Assembly: GCA_902727985.1 (NCBI GenBank)
Contig: CACVAY010000110.1
Span: 20,767-84,766, forward strand
Reading direction: 5' to 3'
DNA from: an uncultured Thiotrichaceae bacterium
GTDB taxonomy: Bacteria; Pseudomonadota; Gammaproteobacteria; Thiotrichales; Thiotrichaceae
Length of the DNA: 64,000 nucleotides
Numbering within the stretch: position 1 is the stretch's first letter; every line of letters starts with the position of its first letter. Positions 8,267 through 17,097 of the stretch are shown in pieces. A program made the translations under genes and the position numbers. The notes under the pieces were generated by a model. The model worked only from the letters and a program-made list of their open reading frames with translations. It was not told the origin of the DNA and searched no databases.

Positions 8267-9891
8267 CAGGATTTTGGCAGGAGATGATGCCGATAGGCTG
8301 AGGTGATCGGATAGCGGCGATCTTTGCCGAACGCGCGTTTGCTTATACGTACACCTGGTGCTGCTTGACGACGCTTATATTCATTGAGTAACAATAGATT
8401 CGCTACGCGATGTACTGTTGCCTGCTCGTATCCCAAGGCAACGATATCTTCAACACTCATGAATTCTTCAATAAACATCTGCAAGATCGGATCAAGAATA
8501 TCGTAAGGCGGTAAAGAATCTTCATCTTTTTGATCTGGTGCAAGTTCTGCAGAAGGTGGACGCGTGATTACTCGGTTCGGAATAATCTCGCCATCACCCA
8601 TACTATTTCGGTAACGCGCCAGTGAAAAAACTCTTAGTTTATAAACGTCTTTCAGTGGCGCAAAACCTCCTGCCATGTCCCCATACAAGGTTGCATAACC
8701 CATCGACATTTCGCTCTTATTCCCTGTTGCCAAAAGCATTTTTCCAAGCTTATTAGACATGGCCATCAATAGCACACCACGACTACGCGATTGGATATTT
8801 TCCTCCGTTACATCTCTACCCAAGCCTGCAAACTCATTCGCCAAGGCTCCCATGAAACTATTAAAAATATCTTCTATGGGAATCTCTCGATACTTCACAC
8901 CTTGGGTTTCAGCTTGTTGTCGAGCATCGGTTTTGCTGATTTCAGCGGTATAGCGAAACGGCATCATGATGGCTTCGACTTTATCTGCACCTAGTGCATC
9001 TACCGCAACGGCCAATGTTAAAGCAGAATCAATTCCCCCTGACAGTCCTAAAAGCACACCCGAGAAACCATTCTTTTTAACATAATCTTGTACTCCGATA
9101 ACCAGTGCCTGATAAATCTGCGCATCTGGTACTGCCAGTTGTAATGTCTTGACTTCCCTTGATGCCCCCACCTGGCAAATCTGACAAACACTTTCGAAAG
9201 CTGGTAGCTGCTCAATGAGTTGTCCTTTTTTATCCACAACCAGTGAATGACCATCAAATACCAATTCATCCTGCCCACCTACCAAGTTGCAGTAAACAAT
9301 CGGCATCTGATATTTCTTGGCACGTTTGCTCAAGAGCTCTAATCGTTCTTCAGCCTTATTTTCTCGAAATGGTGACGCGTTTAAAACAATACATAACTCA
9401 GCACCAGCACTCTTTGTCTTTTTGATGGGGTCTTTCCGCCAAATATCTTCACAGATCAAGATACCCGTCGGCACTCCTGCAATTTCAATAACTGCAGATT
9501 TTTTACCCCTTGCAAAATAACGTTTTTCATCGAAAACACGATAATTCGGCAAATATTGCTTGGCATATTTGGCCAGGGTTTTTCCATCTCGGTAAACCAT
9601 AGCCATATTGTACAAATGGTTGCTGCGCTCAACAGGTGCGCCCACTATCACAGTGATACCTATTGAAACGTTACGAATCTGCTTCAGCATACTCTTCACC
9701 TGCTTTAGAAAAGCAGGGCGGAATAATAAGTCCTCAGGAGGATAGCCTGTTACTGCCATTTCAGGGAATACAACAGCATCCGCTTTTTGTACCCGTGCTG
9801 TTTCAATGTTTTCCAGAATCATCTCTAAATTCTTGGAAAAATCCCCCACCCATGGGTTAATCTGTGCAATAGCTATTTTTATTTTTTTCAT
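8266..9891 (-). CDS. nadE: Glutamine-dependent NAD+ synthetase
   Basis: Makes NAD+ from deamido-NAD+, ATP and glutamine, the last step of NAD synthesis. The 541-aa protein has two domains. The N-terminal nitrilase-type glutaminase carries the Glu-Lys-Cys triad, seen around FPEMAVTGYPP, KQYLPNYRVF and GILICEDIW. The C-terminal synthetase has the ATP pyrophosphatase loop LGLSGGIDSALTLA. The ATG at 9891 is preferred to the TTG one codon upstream; AGGAAA lies a suitable distance before it. It is first in the leftward operon with tmcA and diverges from the pilS gene group. Confidence 0.95.
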   Translation of the reverse strand: MKKIKIAIAQINPWVGDFSKNLEMILENIETARVQKADAVVFPEMAVTGYPPEDLLFRPAFLKQVKSMLKQIRNVSIGITVIVGAPVERSNHLYNMAMVYRDGKTLAKYAKQYLPNYRVFDEKRYFARGKKSAVIEIAGVPTGILICEDIWRKDPIKKTKSAGAELCIVLNASPFRENKAEERLELLSKRAKKYQMPIVYCNLVGGQDELVFDGHSLVVDKKGQLIEQLPAFESVCQICQVGASREVKTLQLAVPDAQIYQALVIGVQDYVKKNGFSGVLLGLSGGIDSALTLAVAVDALGADKVEAIMMPFRYTAEISKTDARQQAETQGVKYREIPIEDIFNSFMGALANEFAGLGRDVTEENIQSRSRGVLLMAMSNKLGKMLLATGNKSEMSMGYATLYGDMAGGFAPLKDVYKLRVFSLARYRNSMGDGEIIPNRVITRPPSAELAPDQKDEDSLPPYDILDPILQMFIEEFMSVEDIVALGYEQATVHRVANLLLLNEYKRRQAAPGVRISKRAFGKDRRYPITSAYRHHLLPKS

Positions 9892-10067
9892 CAATAGTTT
9901 TCCTAGACAAGCAAATTATGCATTCGTTATGCCCTGCTTGTTAAAATGTCATCTGATAATCGACAAACAATGGCTTGGCTTGATACTCATGTAAATTCAT
10001 TGCAATTCGACGATGATTTGATTAATGAGGTATTATCGCACCATCATTAAAAAGATACACGTTCCCT

Positions 10068-10295
10068 ATGCGCATTCTATTCGTCCTTGTTCTGCTGGTA
10101 GTCAGCTTCCTCGTTGTAAGATCAATACGATCAAAATTGAATCAGTTACCAAAAAGAGACAATTCACCAACAATAAAAAATAATGCCATGTTGAAATGTC
10201 AGCATTGCGGCCTGTTTATTCTAGAAGAGCAGGCTATAAGAAAAGGGGATAAGGTATTTTGCAGTCTAGAGCACGCCAGGCAACAACTGGAATAA
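10068..10295 (+). CDS. PP0621-type small membrane protein with a CxxC motif
   Basis: A 75-aa protein with one N-terminal membrane helix (residues 3-19, rich in V and L). A short linker is followed by a zinc-binding-like segment, LKCQHCGLFI, with a further cysteine in KVFCSLEHARQQ. This arrangement matches the conserved PP0621 family that often precedes pilS in gammaproteobacteria. The function is unknown. Its stop lies 37 bases inside the pilS frame, so the two are coupled. Confidence 0.8.
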   Translation: MRILFVLVLLVVSFLVVRSIRSKLNQLPKRDNSPTIKNNAMLKCQHCGLFILEEQAIRKGDKVFCSLEHARQQLE

Positions 10296-11896
10296 CAGTT
10301 GATGCAGTACCAGCATCGTTTTTCAAAGTAGAAAGTAACCCTTGGTCACAGCTGCAACTCTATAATCTTTATCGCCTTGTTCTTGCTGGAGCCTTACTGC
10401 TTGTCGGTCTAACCGAGCATCTTTTACCTGATCGCTTTATTATCCACCCAGGGCTTTTCAATCAGGTTATGGCAGTATTTACTGTCATTGTGATTATAGA
10501 AAACATTTTTGCGTATATGCAGTGGCCACGCTTTACCATTCAACTTTATGTGAATTCGACCACTGATATTGTAACTTTGCTGGCGATTATGTATGCCAGC
10601 GGTGGCGTCAGTTATGGCTTAGGCATCTTGTTAATTTTGCCAGTGATTACACCGAACTTATTTCAACCCAGTCAATTTTCTTTATTGTTAACGGCCATTA
10701 CTGTCATCTTATTGATTAGCATAGAAATGAGCTTGCAAAATAAAGGCGAGAATTTTCAGGAGTTATCTCGAACAGGCTTTCTTGCTTTATTTATGATGCT
10801 GTCATCATGGTTAGCCAACTCCTGGTCTGCGCAAGCATATAAAACAGCTACTTTAGCAAGAAAACGTGGGCTTGATTTAGCCAGTATGTCACAACTTAAT
10901 CAATCCATTTTAGACCATATTCAAACAGGAGTGATTGTACTGGAAGATTCACGAACCATTAAACATATGAATCAATCCGCTATGTCAATCTTAGGTCAGC
11001 CCAAGGATTGGAGAAATCAACCGTTAATAGATTTTGCCCCTGAACTCGATGCATGGTTCCGCTTTTGGAGCGACAATCATCGCCCGAAGGTGATGAGCTA
11101 TGACATTAACCATCAAGGCACGACTTCTTTGAAAGCACGGATTTCCCAATTAGGAACAAGAAGTAATGCGACTTCACTGATTTATTTGCAAAATACGCAT
11201 GAGGAAAAAGAACAATTACAGGATATGAAACTTGCTTCTCTAGGCCAATTGACGGCAAGTATTGCACATGAGATACGTAATCCTCTGGGTTCAATTAGCT
11301 ATGCCGCGCAGTTAATGGAAGAGGCCGGTAATTTAAACGAGGAAGATGCGCATATGAATCAAATCATTCTGTCGAATGCCAAACGTACTGATGTGATTAT
11401 TGATAATGTGTTAAACCTTTCAAAACGAAAAAATCCAAAGCGGATTAATTTGCGTTTAAAACTTTGGCTTGATGCATTTTATAAGGATTTCATCGCGCAA
11501 AATAAGCTTTCTGAGGATCAAGTCAGTTTATTTATGGACCCTGAAAATATTGAAGTCACTTTTGACCCTGACCACTTACATCAAATTCTTTGGAATTTGG
11601 GTCGAAATGCCGTCAAATATGCTAAAGAAGACCCTAAAGACCTGATGTTACAAATACAGGTAAGCATTCCTGCACATACCAGTGATGTGATTTTAAGCCA
11701 TATTGATAATGGCAAAGGAATCAGTAAACCAATGCAACAACGCCTTTTTGAGCCGTTCAGCACAAGTGGTAAAAAGGGTATCGGTTTGGGGCTCTTTATG
11801 TCTCGAGAACTTGCCCAAGCCAATGGTGCATCGCTTGAATATGAAAAACTGGCTAGTGATGGAAGTTGTTTCCGTCTTGGCTTTGCTAACCGCTAA
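10259..11896 (+). CDS. pilS: PilS-type sensor histidine kinase
   Basis: Membrane sensor kinase that, in Pseudomonas-like systems, controls type IV pilin transcription through PilR. The 545-aa protein has about six membrane helices (residues 35-190), a PAS domain (about 212-320) with IQTGVIVLEDSR, the H-box SIAHEIRNPLG with phospho-acceptor H337, and an ATPase domain with DNGKGIS and GIGLGLF. The only in-frame start that keeps the family-typical LYNLYRLVL near the N-terminus is a TTG at 10259, inside the upstream gene, with AAGG just before it. Non-ATG initiation and overlap suggest coupling. pilR follows after 11 bases. No pilin gene is in the window. Confidence 0.9.
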   Translation: MQSRARQATTGITVDAVPASFFKVESNPWSQLQLYNLYRLVLAGALLLVGLTEHLLPDRFIIHPGLFNQVMAVFTVIVIIENIFAYMQWPRFTIQLYVNSTTDIVTLLAIMYASGGVSYGLGILLILPVITPNLFQPSQFSLLLTAITVILLISIEMSLQNKGENFQELSRTGFLALFMMLSSWLANSWSAQAYKTATLARKRGLDLASMSQLNQSILDHIQTGVIVLEDSRTIKHMNQSAMSILGQPKDWRNQPLIDFAPELDAWFRFWSDNHRPKVMSYDINHQGTTSLKARISQLGTRSNATSLIYLQNTHEEKEQLQDMKLASLGQLTASIAHEIRNPLGSISYAAQLMEEAGNLNEEDAHMNQIILSNAKRTDVIIDNVLNLSKRKNPKRINLRLKLWLDAFYKDFIAQNKLSEDQVSLFMDPENIEVTFDPDHLHQILWNLGRNAVKYAKEDPKDLMLQIQVSIPAHTSDVILSHIDNGKGISKPMQQRLFEPFSTSGKKGIGLGLFMSRELAQANGASLEYEKLASDGSCFRLGFANR

Positions 11897-11907
11897 AGAA
11901 AATAATA

Positions 11908-13302
11908 ATGACTAAACAGCGAATTTTAATTGTTGATGATGAACCTGATATCCGCGAATTACTGGAAATCACGTTGATCCGTATGGGGCTATCGACTCTC
12001 ACAGCCGCTAATGTGCAAGAAGCCTTAGCATTGCTTGAGACATCACCTCCTGATCTTTGTCTTACCGATATGAAGTTGCCTGATGGCACGGGGCTAGATA
12101 TTGTTAACTTCGTGCAAACACATTGTCCAGAAACACCTATTGCGGTCATTACTGCTTTTGGCTCAATGGAAACAGCTGTTTCAGCACTGAAAGCAGGCGC
12201 AATCGATTTCATTTCCAAACCTGTTGAGCTAAAAAAACTTCGAGAATTGATTGAGTCTGCATTAGCTTCCACTGATCACTCTGAAACCAAAGACTCCTTG
12301 GAAGAAACGCCAGGCGATTCTGCTATTATTGGTCAATCAACACCGATTCTCACGTTGAAGAAAACCATCCAGAAAATATCCCGTGGTCACGCCCCTGTGT
12401 ATATTTTCGGCGAATCAGGAAGCGGTAAAGAACTGGTCGCAAAAAGTATTCATCAATCAGGAGCACGCGCAAAATTTCCTTTTACTCCGGTCAACTGTGG
12501 CGCAATCCCTGAGGCTTTAATGGAAAGTGAGTTCTTTGGTCATAAGAAAGGCTCATTTACTGGCGCAGTCAATGATAAACAAGGTCTTTTTGAAGCAGCA
12601 TCAGGTGGCACGTTGTTCTTGGATGAAGTTGCAGATCTACCCTTGGATATGCAAGTTAAATTGCTGCGTGCTATCCAGGAAAAATCTATTAAGCCTGTTG
12701 GTAGTAATGAAGAAATCTCTGTCGATGTGCGGATTCTCAGTGCTACGCACAAAAATCTCGAAAAAGAAGTTGCAGCAGGGCATTTTCGCCAAGATTTATA
12801 CTATCGTCTCAATGTCATCAAAATCGAAGTTCCACCGCTGCGTCAGCGTGGCGATGATATTATCCTGCTTGCTGAAAACTTTCTGCAATCAATCACCACA
12901 CGCTGGAAGCTCAAACCTATCCCTCTTTCTGCAACAGCAAAGGCTGCTATCAAAAGCTATACTTTTCCCGGCAATGTTCGTGAATTAGTCAATATTCTAG
13001 AACGTGCGGTTACATTATGTGATGAAGTAATGATTGAAGTTGAAGATCTTCAATTGCCAACACATGAACTTGCTGTTGATACACTGATTGAAATCCCCAT
13101 TGTCTCTCCTATTCCAATAGATATTCCGACCTGGAACAAAAATGTAAGTGCTGATGAAGAAAAAAAAATCATAGAAAGTGCGCTTGATGCAATGCATTGG
13201 AACCGTACCAAAGCCGCAGACAAACTCGGAATGAGCCTACGACAATTACGTTACCGTATAAAAAAATACGAACTCGAAAACTTTGAGTCTGATCTAACCT
13301 AA
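11908..13302 (+). CDS. pilR: PilR-type sigma-54 response regulator
   Basis: Response regulator paired with PilS; it activates sigma-54 promoters such as that of the major pilin. The 464-aa protein starts with a receiver domain with phospho-acceptor D54 (LTDMKLPDG). An AAA+ domain follows, with Walker A GESGSGKE, the sigma-54 contact loop GSFTGA and Walker B LFLDEV, all intact. A C-terminal Fis-type helix-turn-helix contains NRTKAADKLGMSLRQLRYR. It lies 11 bases after pilS. The complete motifs contrast with the degenerate NtrX at 49.6 kb. Confidence 0.93.
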   Translation: MTKQRILIVDDEPDIRELLEITLIRMGLSTLTAANVQEALALLETSPPDLCLTDMKLPDGTGLDIVNFVQTHCPETPIAVITAFGSMETAVSALKAGAIDFISKPVELKKLRELIESALASTDHSETKDSLEETPGDSAIIGQSTPILTLKKTIQKISRGHAPVYIFGESGSGKELVAKSIHQSGARAKFPFTPVNCGAIPEALMESEFFGHKKGSFTGAVNDKQGLFEAASGGTLFLDEVADLPLDMQVKLLRAIQEKSIKPVGSNEEISVDVRILSATHKNLEKEVAAGHFRQDLYYRLNVIKIEVPPLRQRGDDIILLAENFLQSITTRWKLKPIPLSATAKAAIKSYTFPGNVRELVNILERAVTLCDEVMIEVEDLQLPTHELAVDTLIEIPIVSPIPIDIPTWNKNVSADEEKKIIESALDAMHWNRTKAADKLGMSLRQLRYRIKKYELENFESDLT

Positions 13303-13678
13303 TATTGCTTTTGCTTAGCCTGCTTAAAATTAGAACAAGCTTCTTTGTTTAGTCTATGTTGCTAGCTGCCATTAAAATGCAGCACTACCTAATCCCAAGT
13401 AACCAAAGTGATGCACAGGCAGCCCGCACAGACTGTCAATCAACGTGCAAACCAAGAGAGTAATAGATAAGACGAGCCTATATGAACGCTCGTTAATGCA
13501 TTAAAATACCTCTGTCAACATAAGTATCCTACTTAATTCTCTCACAATAGCTTGACTTAATAGGCTTAGAGAATCAAAGTACACAAGATCCACACACCAT
13601 CAACAGAATACATATTAGTTTAGCTCGAATAGCTTGTTTATTCTTAAATAAGTTGTAAGAGCAGGGGGATTATTTACG
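13303..13678. other. 376-base gap after pilR, no gene recognised
   Basis: In many relatives a pilin gene lies near pilSR, but I find no prepilin-like sequence here. A 42-codon leftward open frame at 13372-13500 has no start codon and no clear homologue. I see no terminator of good quality. The final bases hold AGGGGGAT, the ribosome-binding site of the next gene. Confidence 0.5.
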
Positions 13679-14029
13679 GTGACTATTTTCGAAAACTTAT
13701 CAAAAAAGCTTAACCTTTTCTTTGAAAAACAACAAGATAAAAAGTCTTTCCGGCTATCTCAAGAGAATAAGAAAGAACACCTGAAAGGGGAATCTTCAAA
13801 ACCTTTTGAAACCTATCTAGCTCCCCCTACCTTCACGCTTTACCTATGGGCAGCCCTGCCTTTGTTATTCATCGCAACATCCAATATGCGATTTGCAATT
13901 GCCGCAATCGTTGCGACTATTATTAATTATTTGCTGATTCATTTCGATACTTTTTCCTTCATCAAGTATCTCATCACAGGCTTCGTTCTACTGATTTTAT
14001 TCTTACTACATTTCTTTGCAGTGTTATAA
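13679..14029 (+). CDS. Small unknown membrane protein
   Basis: A 116-aa protein of unknown function. Its first 50 residues are charged and hydrophilic, with many K, E and Q. The remainder forms about three hydrophobic segments (from LWAALPLLFIATS to the C-terminus), so the protein is probably anchored by its C-terminal half with the N-terminus in the cytoplasm. Translation appears to start at GTG, 8 bases after a strong GGGGGA. It is convergent with ycaO and 13 bases away. The strong ribosome-binding site supports a real gene; no family was recognised. Confidence 0.65.
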   Translation: MTIFENLSKKLNLFFEKQQDKKSFRLSQENKKEHLKGESSKPFETYLAPPTFTLYLWAALPLLFIATSNMRFAIAAIVATIINYLLIHFDTFSFIKYLITGFVLLILFLLHFFAVL

Positions 14030-14042
14030 AACCAAAATTTTA

Positions 14043-15749
14043 CTAGCTTTGATATTTCGCTTTTTGTACTTTTTGGTATGCTTCGATCAAAGCATCTTGC
14101 CAAGTATTTTCTGTACTCCACCACGAAGGCAATGAACCACTGAGTAATTGATCTGCTTCGCGCATAATCTCTTTCGAGTACAACTTCTCCATTGTAGAGT
14201 GATATTGAGGATCGTCATCACATTCTAGGCGATTCACAACACAATGATAAAGTTTATAGCGTTTCTCTTCTATCTGAGAGAAATCAATGAGCCATTCACA
14301 TCCTTCAAGTAAAGCATCTTTATTCTGACTTATCGCAACTAACAACACTTTAAGCTCAGCTACACGAAAATCTTTCCACAGTGTATTGGGCTGTAGTGGC
14401 AATCCAATCAACGCCCCAACGGGTTGCATATCATCGAGCGCCATCTCATCTATCTCATCTGCTAAGGTCTGTGCATCTTCAGCACTCAAGGCATCTAGCT
14501 GTAAAATCTGATTGCGTAAGCCAATACCCACGTTATTATTCGCCCATTCTAAATCTTCACTGGCATAAATTTCTGACATGGAGGGCACAAGAATACGACA
14601 GCAGGGAACACCTAAATGCTCATAATCAGCAATGTAAATATCACGACCTGTCTGCTCTATTAACTCACAAAGCCATATAAACTCTTCATTTGTTGTTCCT
14701 TCAAAGTCGCACGGCGAATAATCGTAATCAGATGTATCAGAGAAAAATGACCATCCCATTAAGCCACTAGAATCGATGAAATGCGTTTCTATATTTTCAG
14801 GGCTAGCCACTTCATCCAGGTTATGAATCGGCGCAGGAAACTCATTTAAAGCAGCCAATTCACGTCCTTGTAATAGCTCCGTCAAAGAACGTTCAAGTGC
14901 TACGAAAAACTTGGGATGCGCACCAAAACTTGCAAAACAACCTTGATTTTCCGGACTAAGCAGAGTGACATTCATCACGGGGAATTGTCCTCCCAGTGAC
15001 GCATCTTTGACTAAGACAGAGAAGCCTTTTTCTTCCAGCTTGCGAATACCTTCCAGGATATCAGGATACTTCTCTAATACTTGCTGAGGAACATCTGGTA
15101 AGCAAATACCTTCTTCGATTATTTTAAACTTTATGAAACGTTCCAGTATTTCAGATAAGGCCTGTACACGAGCTTCTGCCTGAGAGTTTCCCGCTGACAT
15201 ACCATTACTTACATATAAATTACCGATAATATTTACAGGGAATAAACATTCTTTGCCATCCCTTTGACGCTTGAAGGGAAGGGTACAAATACCTTTTTCA
15301 TAATTAGCGGTATTGAGGTCTACTAACTGTGCAAGTTGTAACTGTCCCGATGGATTGTAAAAATCTAAGAGCTCTTTGGAGAGTAAAGCTTCTGGCCAAT
15401 CACTTGATTCTTGCGCGGGAAACCATTGTTCATTAGGGTAATGGGCAAAGTTTTGTGTTAACAGATTATCCCCTAAATAGAAATCCGCCCAAAAATAATT
15501 TGTGGCTAAACGCTCGAAGTATTCACCAAGTGCACTTGCTAAAGCGGCTTGTTTAGAACCACCTTTACCATTCGTAAACAGTAAAGGGCAGGAACTATCA
15601 TTGATATGAACTGACCACACATGTGGAACAGGGTTTAACCATGCGTGTTCTTGTATATCAAAACCCAAATTCTGAAGTTGCTTTTGCATCTTCGCAATAG
15701 AATCTTCCAGAGCTGCATCTTTTCCTGCAATGTAGTGTTTTTCAGTCAT
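14043..15749 (-). CDS. ycaO: YcaO-type protein (E. coli YcaO subfamily)
   Basis: Close in sequence to E. coli YcaO, a member of the ATP-using YcaO superfamily that assists RimO-dependent methylthiolation of ribosomal protein S12. The 568-aa protein begins with IAGKDAALEDSI and contains NPVPHVWSVHI, TNGKGGSKQAALASALGEYF and NIIGNLYVSNGMSAGN, all hallmark segments of that subfamily. Its C-terminal region is somewhat shorter than the E. coli protein. There is no nearby TfuA, precursor peptide or dehydrogenase, so a thiazole/azoline natural-product role is unlikely. It is the last gene of the tatD operon, 14 bases after the preceding gene. Confidence 0.9.
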   Translation of the reverse strand: MTEKHYIAGKDAALEDSIAKMQKQLQNLGFDIQEHAWLNPVPHVWSVHINDSSCPLLFTNGKGGSKQAALASALGEYFERLATNYFWADFYLGDNLLTQNFAHYPNEQWFPAQESSDWPEALLSKELLDFYNPSGQLQLAQLVDLNTANYEKGICTLPFKRQRDGKECLFPVNIIGNLYVSNGMSAGNSQAEARVQALSEILERFIKFKIIEEGICLPDVPQQVLEKYPDILEGIRKLEEKGFSVLVKDASLGGQFPVMNVTLLSPENQGCFASFGAHPKFFVALERSLTELLQGRELAALNEFPAPIHNLDEVASPENIETHFIDSSGLMGWSFFSDTSDYDYSPCDFEGTTNEEFIWLCELIEQTGRDIYIADYEHLGVPCCRILVPSMSEIYASEDLEWANNNVGIGLRNQILQLDALSAEDAQTLADEIDEMALDDMQPVGALIGLPLQPNTLWKDFRVAELKVLLVAISQNKDALLEGCEWLIDFSQIEEKRYKLYHCVVNRLECDDDPQYHSTMEKLYSKEIMREADQLLSGSLPSWWSTENTWQDALIEAYQKVQKAKYQS

Positions 15750-15763
15750 ACCTTGTCTCTTAT

Positions 15764-16237
15764 TTATTTAATAATGACCAATACACCACGCTTGTTTTCA
15801 GCGTTGTAGATCAAATTTAGCTCTGCAGCTCCATCGTTACCGCTGAACCATGTTTCTCGATTCAGTGCTGCTGGCTGCCACCAACTGACACTCGACTTAA
15901 CAAATATCTCCTGCATAACCTCATCCGTTAACGCCTGTTGTTCCAAACCTTTTTTCTTAATAAAGCCTCTTACTGTGTCAGGGTCAGTGCTGTATGAAAA
16001 ATACATACTTTGCTTGCCAGAAGTCTGATCGGTTTCACGGTAGGCTTGTACAGTATCCATTTTATTCGGATCGACCGAAAACCAATCAGCTAATGCAACA
16101 CGTGCACGATCAGATATCGCTATTTGCGGCTTTGATTCGTCAACAGGAAAAATGAAATTCATCACAAATGGACTAAAAGTGAGTACCACACCTGCAAATA
16201 CAACAATACCAATGAGAATGGGAAAAAAGTTTTTCAT
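15764..16237 (-). CDS. Unknown protein with N-terminal membrane anchor
   Basis: A 157-aa protein not assigned to a family. Residues 5-30 form one hydrophobic helix (PILIGIVVFAGVVLTFSPF). The remaining 125 residues, mixed alpha and beta in character and rich in D, S and W, would lie in the periplasm. Its ATG overlaps the tatD stop codon as ATGA, and ycaO begins 14 bases after its end, so it is in the middle of a three-gene operon. The function is unknown; the conserved position next to tatD and ycaO would be worth testing. Confidence 0.72.
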   Translation of the reverse strand: MKNFFPILIGIVVFAGVVLTFSPFVMNFIFPVDESKPQIAISDRARVALADWFSVDPNKMDTVQAYRETDQTSGKQSMYFSYSTDPDTVRGFIKKKGLEQQALTDEVMQEIFVKSSVSWWQPAALNRETWFSGNDGAAELNLIYNAENKRGVLVIIK

Positions 16238-17007
16238 GAATTTAACCTCAATAATGCTTTGGCATTTTGTGTAGTTACATCTGCAACTTCAGTAGGGGAG
16301 ATCTCCCGTAATTCTGCAAATGTATTCATAATTGCAGGAAGAAATGCAGGCTCATTACGTTCACCGTAACGGCTTTCATCTACCTGATCCGGAGCATCCG
16401 TTTCTAGTAGTAGAGATTCTAGCGGTAGCGTACGCACCAACTCTCTGAGTTTACGAGCTCTCGGATAAGTAACCGGGCCACCAAACCCCAATAGGAATCC
16501 CTGCTCAATACATATTTCTGCTTGTTGTCGACTACCAGAAAAGGAATGCATGATACCTCTTAGCCCCGTAAATTGACGAATATATTTCAGTACAATATCG
16601 AGAGATTTTCGAGCATGAATAATTACCGGAAGATCGTATTTTTTTGCCAGTCGTAAATGTTCAATGAAAATATCGACTTGACGCTGCTTATGCTGAGCTA
16701 AGCCCTTAACAAATAAATCAATGCCACATTCACCAACTGCCTTACACACATTGTGTTCCAGCATAAAGTCCAGGGCCTTAATATCTTCTGCCCGATGTTG
16801 CTCTAGAAACATCGGATGCATGCCTAAAGCCACATGTATACCAGCAAATTCTTCTTGTAAATCTAACACTGCCTGCCAGTTTTTATAACTCACGCTAGGC
16901 ACTAGAATATCTTGAACACCTTGTTTTTTGGCCCGCTCTATAACTTTTGATCGATCGGATTCAAATACCTTAAAATCAAGATGGCAATGGGTATCAAATA
17001 GCGTCAT
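16234..17007 (-). CDS. TatD-family metal-dependent hydrolase
   Basis: A TatD/YjjV-type metal-dependent phosphohydrolase, a family with 3'-5' exonuclease members active on DNA. The 257-aa TIM-barrel protein shows the metal ligands in order: H7-x-H9 in FDTHCHLD, E in AVGECGID, H in IIHARKS, H in IMHSFSG and D in LETDAPD. The TatD/YjjV/YcfH branches are hard to separate by eye, so no symbol is given. First gene of the operon leading to ycaO; it diverges from gpmI, leaving about 90 bases for both promoters. Confidence 0.9.
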   Translation of the reverse strand: MTLFDTHCHLDFKVFESDRSKVIERAKKQGVQDILVPSVSYKNWQAVLDLQEEFAGIHVALGMHPMFLEQHRAEDIKALDFMLEHNVCKAVGECGIDLFVKGLAQHKQRQVDIFIEHLRLAKKYDLPVIIHARKSLDIVLKYIRQFTGLRGIMHSFSGSRQQAEICIEQGFLLGFGGPVTYPRARKLRELVRTLPLESLLLETDAPDQVDESRYGERNEPAFLPAIMNTFAELREISPTEVADVTTQNAKALLRLNS

Positions 17008-17097
17008 AGCTTGTAAATACTTTATTAATCTGGTAGAGAAAAACGTCCTTTCAGGTTAAAATTATTAGCCTTATCTTTATACACAATCAGGCATGAC

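Noticed and set aside
9946..10050. 34-codon rightward open frame just before the PP0621 gene
   Set aside because: No clear ribosome-binding site and no recognisable family; the space is needed for the divergent nadE and pilS-operon promoters. Could be real but unsupported.
13372..13500. Leftward open stretch reading LCGLPVHHFGYLGLG
   Set aside because: No start codon and no flanking transposase or repeats; considered as an insertion-sequence or gene remnant but not supportable.
14043..15749. YcaO as part of a thiazole/oxazole peptide cluster
   Set aside because: Sequence is of the E. coli YcaO type and there is no TfuA, precursor, dehydrogenase or transporter nearby.
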